This document shows positions 1 to 7,063 of a stretch of 8,425 bases of DNA, one piece after another. The stretch is from the NCBI GenBank assembly GCA_019232645.1, contig JAFANO010000189.1:1-8425 (forward strand), in the 5' to 3' direction. Each line of letters starts with the position of its first letter. Position 1 is the stretch's first letter. The notes under the pieces were generated by a model. The model searched no databases and was not told the DNA's origin. It saw nothing but the letters and a program-made list of their open reading frames with translations. The position numbers and the translations under genes are program-made. This DNA is from Planctomycetaceae bacterium (GTDB lineage: Bacteria > Planctomycetota > Planctomycetia > Isosphaerales > Isosphaeraceae).

Positions 1-91
1 CCCGGAGCGCCTCCAAACGTTCGGTCCGAAATCACCGTACTGGTTCGGGATGTCAGGTCACTCCTCCGCCGATCGACGCTGACCGTGGAAT

Positions 92-110
92 CGGGGGGTC
101 CAATCCCCCG
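92..110. repeat. Perfect inverted repeat (6-bp G/C stem, 7-nt loop) in the cphA leader
   Basis: CGGGGG at 92-97 pairs with CCCCCG at 105-110 around the loop GTCCAAT. The hairpin is strong but is not followed by a T tract, so it is not a classic intrinsic terminator. It lies about 200 bases before cphA. It could end an upstream transcript, structure the cphA leader, or be chance in GC-rich DNA. The loop resembles a tRNA T-loop in length, but the purine expected at the fourth position is C and no tRNA can be folded around it. Confidence 0.4.
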
Positions 111-295
111 GGAATCTCGTGCATGCTTGAGCCTGTCGTCCGTTTCCGCGCGTCGATGAGCGAAGAAAAAATCCAGTCCTGACCGGGGGTGGTCCTCTGC
201 ACGGAGCGTTCGCTTCCGAGCCCGAGGTGGTGAGGACCGTGCAGCCAGCGAGCCCCGAGATCGACCGAACCGCCAGAGACGACGCCAATCAGCCT

Positions 296-300
296 GGGAG
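296..300 (+). promoter_or_regulatory. Ribosome binding site of cphA
   Basis: GGGAG lies 8 bases before the ATG at 309. This is normal Shine-Dalgarno spacing and supports the chosen start. The protein then begins MEFRKILALRGPN, a typical cyanophycin synthetase N-terminus. Confidence 0.7.
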
Positions 301-308
301 AAATCGCT

Positions 309-2963
309 ATGGAATTTCGGAAGATCCTGGCCTTACGCGGGCCAAATATGTGGGCCAACTTCCCGGTCTTGGAGGCCTGGGTCGACCTTGGGATACTGAA
401 AGATTCGCCATCCGACGAGATCCCCGGGTTCAACGACCGCCTGATGAGCTGGCTGCCGACGATGATCGAGCATCGTTGCAGCATCGGCGAGCGGGGAGGG
501 TTCTTCCAGCGGCTCAGGCGCGGGACGTACCAGGCACACATCCTGGAGCACGTCACATTGGAGCTGCAAGAGTTGATCGGGATGCCGGTCGGCTACGGTC
601 GCGCGCGCGAGATGTCGGAGGACGGCGTCTACAAGGTGGTGGTCCAGTACCGCGAGGAGGAGGTGGCCCGCGCCTGCCTCCACACGGCGCGCGAGCTCTG
701 CCTGGCGGCGGTCTACGACCGGCCGTTCGACGTCGCGGCGGAGGTGGCGAAGCTCCGCGACCTGGCGCACCGGGTGCAGCTCGGGCCGAGCACCGCGTCG
801 ATCGTCGCGGCGGCCAAGGCCCGCGGCATCCCGTCCCGCAGGCTCAACTCGGAAAGCCTCGTTCAGCTCGGGCAGGGGGCCAAGCAGAGGCGGATCCTGA
901 CCGCCGAGACCGACCGCACCGGCGCCATCGCCGAGGCGATCGCGCAGGACAAGGACCTGACGCGGACCCTGCTCCGCGCCGTCGGCGTCCCGGTCCCCGA
1001 CGGCCGGCCGGTCGCCGACGCCGAGGACGCCTGGGAGGCCGCGCGTGAGATCGACGCCCCAGTGGTGGTCAAGCCCCGCTTCGGGAACCAGGGCCGCGGG
1101 GTCGCCACCAACCTGACGACCCGCGCGCAGGTGATGGCCGCCTTCGACAACGCCCGCGAGGAGGGGGACGAGGTCGTCGTCGAGCGGTTCGCCCCCGGCG
1201 ACGACTACCGCGTGCTGGTCGTGGGCGGCCGCGTCGTCGCCGCCGCGCGCCGGGACCCGGCGCAGGTCGTCGGCGACGGCCGTCGGACGATCGCCGAGCT
1301 GGTCGAGGAGGTCAACCGCGACCCCAGGCGCGCCGACTATCATGCGATGGCATTGAGCAAGATCGTGCTCGACCCGGTCGCGCTGGGCGTCCTGGAGGAG
1401 CAGGGCTACCAGCCCGACTCGGTGCCGCCGGCCGGCGCCCGGGTCCTGATCCGGCGCAACGCCAACCTGAGCACCGGCGGGACCGCCACCGACGTGACCG
1501 ACACGGTCCACCCCGACGTCGCCGCCCGCGCCGTCGACGCCGCGCGGGTCGTCGGGCTCGATATCGCCGGGATCGACCTCGTGGTCCGCGACATCAGCCG
1601 GCCCCTGGAGGAGCAGGGAGGCATCGTCGTCGAGGTCAACGCCGGCCCCGGCCTGCGGATGCACCTGCACCCCTCCGCCGGCACGCCCCGGCCGGTCGGC
1701 CAGGCCATCGTCGACATGATGTTCCCCGCGGGGGAGGACGGTCGGATCCCGCTGGTGGCCATCACCGGGGTCAACGGCAAGACGACGACGACCCGGCTGA
1801 TCGCCCACATCTTCTCCGCGACCGGTAAGACGATCGGGATGACCTGCAGCGACGGCATTTACATCGATGGCCGTCGGATCGAGGCGGGCGATTGCAGCGG
1901 CCCGCAGAGCGCCCGGGCCGTGCTGCTCAACCCCAAGGTCGAGGCGGCCGTGCTCGAATGCGCCCGGGGGGGCATCCTCCGCGAGGGGCTCGGCTTCGAC
2001 AAGTGCGACGTGGCGGTCGTGACCAACATCGGCGAGGGTGACCACCTCGGCCTCTCCGGGATCGAGACCCTGGAGAAGCTGGCGCTAGTCAAGCGGACGA
2101 TCGTGGACGTCGTGCTGCCCAACGGTAGCGCGGTGCTCAAGGCCGACGACCCGCTGGTGGCCGAGATGGCGCCCAAGTGCCCGGGCTCGGTCATCTTCTT
2201 CTGCCGCGACGGCGAGCACGCCGTCGTCCGGGAGGCGCGGGCCCGGGGGAGCCGGGCGGTCTTCGTCCGCGACGACCACATCGTCCTGGCCGAGGGGAAC
2301 CGCGAGACCGTGGTGGCGGCGCTGGCCTCGGTCCCGCTGACCTACCACGGCCGCGTCGCTTTCCAGGTCGAGAACGTGCTGGCGGCGGCCGCCGCCGCCT
2401 GGTCGATGGGGATCTCCCTCGACGTGATCCGGATGGCGCTGGCGACTTTCGCCGGCGACACCCACCAGGCGCCGGGCCGGTTCAACGTCCTGGAGGCCAA
2501 CGGTGCGACCGTCATCGTCGATTACGGGCACAACCCGTCGGCGGTGGCCGCGCTGATCGAGGCGCTGGAGGTCTTCCCCCACGAGAGGCGCTTGATCGTC
2601 TTCTCGGCCGAGGGGGACCGGCGCGATGAACACATCCTCCGGCAGATGGAACTGCTCGGCGAGGCCTTCGACACCGTGATCCTCTACGAATACCCCGACC
2701 GCCGAGGCCGGGCCGAGGGGGAGATCCTGGCGCTGCTCCATCAGGGGCTGGTCACCGGCACGCGCGTCTCCGAGACGCTCGACGTCGCCGACGAACCGGC
2801 GGCGGTCGCGCTGGCCTTGCAGATGCTCGAGCCCGGTGACCTCCTGGTCATCCAGCCCAAGGAGATCGACGACGTCCTCGCGGACGTCACCCGCGCGCTG
2901 GCCGAGGGCCCGCCCAAGGCCGTCGAGGGCAAGCGGGTCCTGGCCGCGCCGGTCGTGAGCTGA
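309..2963 (+). CDS. cphA: Cyanophycin synthetase, CphA1 type
   Basis: This 884-residue cytoplasmic enzyme makes cyanophycin (multi-L-arginyl-poly-L-aspartate), a nitrogen and carbon reserve, by ATP-dependent addition of Asp to the backbone and Arg to its side chains. Three family domains are seen. The N-terminal domain (about 1-165) carries HILEH at 77-81. The ATP-grasp domain (about 200-470) has K255 in VVVKPRFGNQGRG and ends in EVNAGPG (442-448). The Mur-ligase-like domain (about 480-870) has the P-loop GVNGKTTTT at 487-495, the family signature DCSGPQSA, and DYGHNP at 738-743. The length fits full CphA1 enzymes and exceeds the shorter CphA2 type. No key motif is missing. No cyanophycinase or aspartate/arginine gene adjoins it. 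The neighbour converges on it, so it is probably transcribed alone. The family call is secure; polymer production in this organism is inferred. Confidence 0.96.
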   Translation: MEFRKILALRGPNMWANFPVLEAWVDLGILKDSPSDEIPGFNDRLMSWLPTMIEHRCSIGERGGFFQRLRRGTYQAHILEHVTLELQELIGMPVGYGRAREMSEDGVYKVVVQYREEEVARACLHTARELCLAAVYDRPFDVAAEVAKLRDLAHRVQLGPSTASIVAAAKARGIPSRRLNSESLVQLGQGAKQRRILTAETDRTGAIAEAIAQDKDLTRTLLRAVGVPVPDGRPVADAEDAWEAAREIDAPVVVKPRFGNQGRGVATNLTTRAQVMAAFDNAREEGDEVVVERFAPGDDYRVLVVGGRVVAAARRDPAQVVGDGRRTIAELVEEVNRDPRRADYHAMALSKIVLDPVALGVLEEQGYQPDSVPPAGARVLIRRNANLSTGGTATDVTDTVHPDVAARAVDAARVVGLDIAGIDLVVRDISRPLEEQGGIVVEVNAGPGLRMHLHPSAGTPRPVGQAIVDMMFPAGEDGRIPLVAITGVNGKTTTTRLIAHIFSATGKTIGMTCSDGIYIDGRRIEAGDCSGPQSARAVLLNPKVEAAVLECARGGILREGLGFDKCDVAVVTNIGEGDHLGLSGIETLEKLALVKRTIVDVVLPNGSAVLKADDPLVAEMAPKCPGSVIFFCRDGEHAVVREARARGSRAVFVRDDHIVLAEGNRETVVAALASVPLTYHGRVAFQVENVLAAAAAAWSMGISLDVIRMALATFAGDTHQAPGRFNVLEANGATVIVDYGHNPSAVAALIEALEVFPHERRLIVFSAEGDRRDEHILRQMELLGEAFDTVILYEYPDRRGRAEGEILALLHQGLVTGTRVSETLDVADEPAAVALALQMLEPGDLLVIQPKEIDDVLADVTRALAEGPPKAVEGKRVLAAPVVS

Positions 2964-2982
2964 CCGACTCGTCCCCCGGTCA
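2961..2982. repeat. Small inverted repeat joining the two converging stop codons
   Basis: TGACCG at 2961-2966 is the exact reverse complement of CGGTCA at 2977-2982, with a 10-base loop. The repeat contains the TGA of cphA and the TGA of the ferredoxin gene on the other strand. It is the only structure in the 16-base gap that could serve as a shared terminator. The stem is short and has no T tract, and half of the symmetry comes simply from two TGA codons facing each other. Confidence 0.3.
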
Positions 2983-3216
2983 ACGATCCCCGTCGTCGCC
3001 GATGGCCTCGACGGGGCATTCTTCCATCGCGGCCAGGCACGCCGCCTCTTGCACGGGGCCGTCGGGCTGGCGGAAGACGTAGCTGTAGCCCTCGGCGTCT
3101 TGGCGGATGAAGTTGAGCGGTGCGGTCTCGCGGCAGAGGTCGCAGTCGATGCAGGTGGCATCGACGTAGTACCGGCCGGGGACGTTCTCGGGGACCTTCT
3201 GGGTGATGTCGGCCAT
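2980..3216 (-). CDS. Small ferredoxin with one predicted [4Fe-4S] cluster
   Basis: This is a 78-residue soluble electron carrier. Cys22, Cys25 and Cys28 form CIDCDLC, and Cys67 in ECP supplies the fourth ligand, so a single [4Fe-4S] cluster is expected. The residue that would start the second cluster in two-cluster bacterial ferredoxins is Ala32 in RETAP, so only one cluster can be complete. An extra Cys60 lies seven residues before Cys67. In some single-cluster ferredoxins spare cysteines form a disulfide, but here Cys60 has no obvious partner. The N-terminus (PGRYYVDATCIDC) and the stretch YSYVFRQP after the first motif are typical of this small-ferredoxin group. The gene follows ilvC on the same strand after 56 bases, so it may be the last gene of an ilvN-ilvC transcript. 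No clear Shine-Dalgarno precedes the ATG, and no alternative start exists. Its redox partner is unknown. Confidence 0.88.
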   Translation of the reverse strand: MADITQKVPENVPGRYYVDATCIDCDLCRETAPLNFIRQDAEGYSYVFRQPDGPVQEAACLAAMEECPVEAIGDDGDR

Positions 3217-3228
3217 GAGTCGAGAGGC

Positions 3229-3252
3229 CGCCCGGAGGTTCGGCGCCGGGCG
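3229..3252 (-). repeat. Inverted repeat between ilvC and the ferredoxin gene
   Basis: CGCCCGG at 3229-3235 and CCGGGCG at 3246-3252 form a 7-bp G/C stem with a 10-base loop. It lies 12 bases before the ferredoxin start and 20 bases after the ilvC stop. There is no T tract, so it might attenuate read-through or protect the upstream mRNA 3' end rather than stop transcription fully. Chance is possible at this GC content. Confidence 0.35.
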
Positions 3253-3272
3253 ACCCCGCCCCTTCGCTCGGG

Positions 3273-4277
<1,005 letters not shown>

Positions 4278-4284
4278 CGGCGGT

Positions 4285-4290
4285 CTCCTC
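4285..4290 (-). promoter_or_regulatory. Ribosome binding site that fixes the ilvC start
   Basis: Read on the minus strand, GAGGAG lies 7 bases before the ATG at 4277. It favours the protein beginning [13 protein letters not shown] over the longer form from 4301, in which this site would lie inside the coding sequence. Confidence 0.75.
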
Positions 4291-4361
4291 GGAGTGGGCA
4301 ATAGGCCGGAGGCCGTCGGAGGGGGGACGTGACGGACCGCGGACCCGGTCGGTCAATCCTC

Positions 4362-4382
4362 CCGGTCGGCCTCGCCGACCGG
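4362..4382 (-). repeat. Perfect 9-bp hairpin between ilvN and ilvC
   Basis: CCGGTCGGC at 4362-4370 and GCCGACCGG at 4374-4382 are exact reverse complements with a 3-base loop (CTC). It lies in the 126-base spacer between the ilvN stop and the ilvC start. No T tract follows on the minus strand, so it is not a classic terminator. It could act as an mRNA-stability or partial attenuation element that sets the ratio of IlvN to IlvC. A partial copy of the left arm (CCGGTCGG at 4345-4352) lies just downstream and could compete for pairing. Function is inferred. Confidence 0.5.
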
Positions 4383-4403
4383 CATCGCCCCCGACGGGAC
4401 CCC

Positions 4404-4958
4404 TTACAAGCTGGAGTGTCCCAAGACGGAGGCCGTGGCGCCTTCGGCCTCGGCGGAGGTCGCATCCTCCTCGCGGCCGGGCCGGCTCCCCCGGACCAGC
4501 GCGATCCGGCCGGTCCGGGCGAGCTCGCGGATGCCGTAGGGCCGGACCGCCTCGATGAACGCCTCGATCTTCTTCTCTTGACCGGAGATCTCGATCATCA
4601 ACTGCTCGGGGCTGACGTCCACGATCCGGCCCCGGTAGATCTCGACCAGCGCCTTGACCTCGGCCCGACGGTCGCGCGGAGTGTCGATCTTGATCAGCAT
4701 CAGGTCGCGCTCGACGTAATCCTCGCGTGAGATGTCGAGCACCTTGACGACGGTGACGATCTTCTCCATCTGCTTCCGGACCTGCTCGAGGTGGCGGTCG
4801 TCGCCCATCACGACGACCGTGATCCGCGAGAGGTTGGGGTCCTCGGTCTCGCCCACCGCCAGGCTGTCGATGTTGAACCCGCGCGAGGCGAACATGCCCG
4901 AGACGTGTGCCAGCACGCCGGGCCGATTCTGCACGAGTGCCGAGAGGACGTGACGCAT
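4404..4958 (-). CDS. ilvN: Acetolactate (acetohydroxyacid) synthase, small regulatory subunit
   Basis: The protein binds the catalytic subunit IlvB, activates it, and confers feedback inhibition by valine at the first step of branched-chain amino acid synthesis. From the ATG at 4958 it has 184 residues. The ACT domain starts at once (MRHVLSALVQNRPGVLAHV) and continues through FNIDSLAVGETEDPNLSRITVVV. N11, G14 and N29 are kept; in E. coli IlvH changes at some of these positions weaken valine inhibition, so feedback control is likely intact. The C-terminal domain runs to GIRELARTGRIALVRG, where family members usually end. About 26 further residues, rich in Glu, Ala and Ser, form an unusual and probably disordered tail. 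A start at 5009 would add 17 Ser/Thr-rich residues but lacks a ribosome binding site. No ilvB lies upstream; the divergent spacer begins instead. It may be co-transcribed with ilvC. Confidence 0.95.
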   Translation of the reverse strand: MRHVLSALVQNRPGVLAHVSGMFASRGFNIDSLAVGETEDPNLSRITVVVMGDDRHLEQVRKQMEKIVTVVKVLDISREDYVERDLMLIKIDTPRDRRAEVKALVEIYRGRIVDVSPEQLMIEISGQEKKIEAFIEAVRPYGIRELARTGRIALVRGSRPGREEDATSAEAEGATASVLGHSSL

Positions 4959-4966
4959 CTGCCCGG

Positions 4967-4972
4967 TCCCTC
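4967..4972 (-). promoter_or_regulatory. Ribosome binding site that fixes the ilvN start
   Basis: On the minus strand GAGGGA lies 8 bases before the ATG at 4958, which opens the canonical MRHVLSALVQNRPG sequence. The in-frame ATG at 5009 has no comparable site. Confidence 0.6.
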
Positions 4973-5132
4973 GCGTCGAGCTACTGGGTGTGCTACTGTC
5001 GGATCCCATCGCGAACCGAACTCCCCGGACCTCGTTCGGCCTCCCCTGGTCCGCGACGTGGCGGTGGGTAAGGAACTCATCACTGTACGACCCCCGTGGG
5101 CCCGTCGCAAGGGGGAACCTCTCCCGGGATCA

Positions 5133-5156
5133 CTGCCATGCGTGCAAGCACGGCAG
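5133..5156. repeat. Imperfect inverted repeat in the ilvN/STAS spacer
   Basis: CTGCCATGC at 5133-5141 pairs with GCACGGCAG at 5148-5156 with a single mismatch and a 6-base loop (GTGCAA). It lies about 63 bases before the STAS start and about 175 bases before ilvN. It could be an operator-like dyad or a leader hairpin of the STAS transcript. No protein or sigma factor can be assigned to it. Confidence 0.4.
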
Positions 5157-5207
5157 GTCCTCGACGGGAGCCGTTCGCGGCGACCGAATTCGGCTGGTCT
5201 TCGAAAT

Positions 5208-5211
5208 GGAG
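5208..5211 (+). promoter_or_regulatory. Ribosome binding site that fixes the STAS gene start
   Basis: GGAG lies 7 bases before the ATG at 5219. The same frame is open back to an ATG at 5096, but those 41 extra residues show no conserved sequence. The STAS fold itself begins about ten residues after 5219. Confidence 0.6.
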
Positions 5212-5218
5212 CTTGAGG

Positions 5219-5578
5219 ATGTCGCAACCCACCCGCCAGCACCTCCGCGTCGAGACCGTCACCGGGACCACGGTCGTCACCTTCGTGGAGTCCAGCCTCC
5301 TGTCCGAGGAGGTGATCCAGGAGGTCGGCGATCAGTTGGCCAGCCTGGTCGAGGACCAGGGGAACACCCGGCTGCTGCTCAACTTCAGCAACGTGAAATT
5401 CATGTCCAGCGCCATTCTAGGCCAACTCATCAAGCTTAACAAGAAGGTTACGCGGGCCAACGGCCGGTTGAAGCTCTGCGGCTTCGCCCCCACCCTCCGC
5501 GAGGTCTTCCGGATCAGCCAGCTCGACCGTCTGTTTGAGATCTACGACGACGAGCAGCTCGCGCTCGACAGGTTCTGA
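5219..5578 (+). CDS. STAS-domain protein (anti-anti-sigma factor family)
   Basis: This 119-residue protein is a single STAS domain of the SpoIIAA/RsbV kind. In that family the unphosphorylated protein binds an anti-sigma factor or other regulator, and phosphorylation of one Ser by a HATPase kinase releases it. The fold is seen from VETVTGTTVVTF (11-22) through LLLNFSNVKFMSSAILGQLI (52-71) to the C-terminal helix. At the phosphorylation motif SpoIIAA has FMDSSGLG; here it is FMSSAILG (61-68), so the accepting Ser is kept as S64 while the preceding Asp is replaced by S63. No kinase, phosphatase or sigma factor lies beside it. The gene stands alone and converges with the next gene after 9 bases. 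It may instead act in a scaffold or signalling complex. The domain call is secure and the pathway unknown. Confidence 0.88.
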   Translation: MSQPTRQHLRVETVTGTTVVTFVESSLLSEEVIQEVGDQLASLVEDQGNTRLLLNFSNVKFMSSAILGQLIKLNKKVTRANGRLKLCGFAPTLREVFRISQLDRLFEIYDDEQLALDRF

Positions 5579-5587
5579 GCGCCGCGG

Positions 5588-7063
5588 TTATCCCCCTTCC
5601 AGGGGCGTCTTCAACCGCGCCATGTAGCGATGCCAGGAGGCCTCGAGGGCCGGGAGGTCGTCGCCGAAGGCGGTGCGAAAGGCGGCCGAGGTGCGGTCGG
5701 CGTCGGACCCGGCCTCGGGGGCGGGGTTGCGGAGCAGGTCGAGGAATGTCTGGAACTGCCGCGGGCGCTCCTTGCGCAGGAAGTAGACCAGCGCCCACGC
5801 TTGGGCGTAGAGGTCGCGGCGATAGCCGTGCTCGAAGCCGAGGTCGCGGAGCAAGGGGATGAGCGGGGGCGGCGGCGCGATCGCCCGCCAGTCGGGGAGG
5901 CGGAGGTCGTGGACGCGGCCGACCCCCGCCCAGACGCCGCCACGGACCACCTCGAACTGGGTGGCCAGGCCCTCGTGGAGCCAGACCGGGAAGTCATCAT
6001 GGCGGCGAATCAGCCCGCTGTTCCGGACCAGTTGGTGCACCATCTCGTGCGCCGCGGTCCCCAGGTCGATCGCCCGCCGGTCCGCCTCCAGGAGCAATTG
6101 TCGGCGGTCGAGGTCGCGGCGCCAGGTCTCGAGCAGGTCCCGGGCCTCGGCACGGCTGCAGAGGCGCGCGGGCTCGCCGGGTAGGTTGAGGCGCAGCCGC
6201 CCCCGTCGGGGGAGGTGATCGATCGCCTCGGAAAGGTGTTGCAGCGCGCGGCGACGCGCGGCGAGCGCCTCCCGCGCGGCCTTTTGATCGGGGGCGCAGC
6301 GGGCATCATAGGCCACCACGACGTCCAGGGTCGGATGGTAATAGCCCCGGGTCGAGAGGAACGCCGAGGAGCCCGTCGCTCGGAGGAAGGCGAGGTAGTC
6401 GGCCTGATCGGCGAGCCAGGCCGAGGCCATCCGGCGGCCCGGCACCGGCAGCTCGACCCCCTGGGCGGCGAACATGAGATAATAGGTGCTGACGACGCGC
6501 TCCAGCACGTCGATCCGTTCGGAGGCCTCGGCGGTGGTGTGCTGATGGAGCAGGACGACATGCGGGCCGCGCGCCACCTCGGTCGCGACGCCGAGGGCTC
6601 GCCGGAGCGGCTCGAGGTCGGGGTCGTCGCAAGGCTCGACCAGGCGTCCCAGCGCGGCGATCATCCGAGCGGTCGGGGGGTGCGCGGGGTCGGCGTCGTG
6701 AGCGGCGCGGACCATCGCGACGGCCTGGGGGGTCAGGCCGTTCTCCAGGGCCCACCAGGCGGCCGCGGAGCGGGCCTCGACCCTGCCCGCCAGCGCCGCG
6801 CGACGCCGCGCGTCCCACTCCCCCTCCGGCCAGTGGCCGGGGACGACCTTGCGGAAATCGCTCCGGGGGAATTCGCGCGGGCCGTCCGGGGTCTGCAGGC
6901 GGACGGTCGTCCCTTCGGCCGATGCCGGGAGCTGGACCTGTCCCCCCCGTGCGAAATAAACCAGCTCGGCCCGGACCGAACCCGCGCCCACGATCGCCCC
7001 GGCCCCGACCAGGGCAAGCCCTGCAACCCACTCCCCGATGATCCTCGAGCACGATCGCCGCAC
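5588..7063 (-). CDS. Secreted gluzincin-like protein of the DUF1570 type
   Basis: From the GTG at 7063 this is a 491-residue protein of unknown substrate. Residues 1-32 look like a signal peptide: R2, R3 and R7, a hydrophobic core of Ala, Gly, Leu and Val (13-28), and a VRA cleavage site before E33. A helical stretch resembling half of a TPR unit follows (about 90-140). The conserved part contains STRGYYHP (about 237-244) and the zinc-peptidase signature HEMVH (339-343), then WLHEGLA with E364 as the likely third zinc ligand, as in gluzincins. This arrangement matches DUF1570 proteins, which are abundant in planctomycetes. Active-site residues look intact, so peptidase activity is possible but unproven. 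An ATG at 7231 in the same frame would add 56 low-complexity residues without motif and would hide the signal peptide. No strong ribosome binding site precedes the GTG. The gene is transcribed alone. Confidence 0.8.
   Translation of the reverse strand: MRRSCSRIIGEWVAGLALVGAGAIVGAGSVRAELVYFARGGQVQLPASAEGTTVRLQTPDGPREFPRSDFRKVVPGHWPEGEWDARRRAALAGRVEARSAAAWWALENGLTPQAVAMVRAAHDADPAHPPTARMIAALGRLVEPCDDPDLEPLRRALGVATEVARGPHVVLLHQHTTAEASERIDVLERVVSTYYLMFAAQGVELPVPGRRMASAWLADQADYLAFLRATGSSAFLSTRGYYHPTLDVVVAYDARCAPDQKAAREALAARRRALQHLSEAIDHLPRRGRLRLNLPGEPARLCSRAEARDLLETWRRDLDRRQLLLEADRRAIDLGTAAHEMVHQLVRNSGLIRRHDDFPVWLHEGLATQFEVVRGGVWAGVGRVHDLRLPDWRAIAPPPPLIPLLRDLGFEHGYRRDLYAQAWALVYFLRKERPRQFQTFLDLLRNPAPEAGSDADRTSAAFRTAFGDDLPALEASWHRYMARLKTPLEGG

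Larger units (their letters stand above)
1..308. other. Non-coding leader region upstream of cphA
   Basis: No gene can be supported here. Two forward frames stay open for the first 150 to 180 bases, but their translations look like arbitrary GC-rich reading, rich in Arg, Ser and Pro with no recognisable motif, and they lack a start inside the window. They could in principle be the tail of an upstream gene. The region holds a perfect hairpin at 92-110 and an A-rich patch near 164-172. It ends in the cphA ribosome binding site. I could not find a convincing -35/-10 pair. The promoter of cphA probably lies here, because the gene starts this plus-strand unit. Confidence 0.5.
4959..5218. promoter_or_regulatory. 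Divergent spacer between ilvN and the STAS gene
   Basis: These 260 bases must hold the promoters of both the minus-strand ilvN unit and the plus-strand STAS gene. I see no clear sigma-70 type -35/-10 pair on either strand. An imperfect hairpin lies at 5133-5156. I looked for a leader peptide rich in Leu, Ile or Val codons ahead of ilvN, as in classic attenuation, and did not find a convincing one. Confidence 0.5.

Noticed and set aside
92..116. Possible tRNA T-arm (GGGGG, 7-base loop, CCCCC)
   Set aside because: The loop lacks the purine after TC, no CCA-like acceptor end follows, and no anticodon or D arm can be folded upstream.
53..556. A 167-codon minus-strand frame covering the cphA leader
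   Set aside because: Half of it is antisense to the conserved cphA start, and the rest has no motif or ribosome binding site.
333..2045. A 570-codon open frame antisense to cphA
   Set aside because: It is the complement of a strongly supported gene in GC-rich DNA, where long antisense frames are expected. Its translation is biased to Asp, Gly, Arg, Val and Ala and shows no motif.
2085..3161. A 358-codon minus-strand frame across the cphA end and the ferredoxin gene
   Set aside because: It overlaps two well-supported genes in different frames and its translation is low in complexity.
5072..5097. Possible ECF sigma promoter (GGAAC ... CGT) before the STAS gene
   Set aside because: The spacer is 18 bases, slightly long, and the -10 element is only CGT. 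Such matches are frequent in GC-rich DNA.
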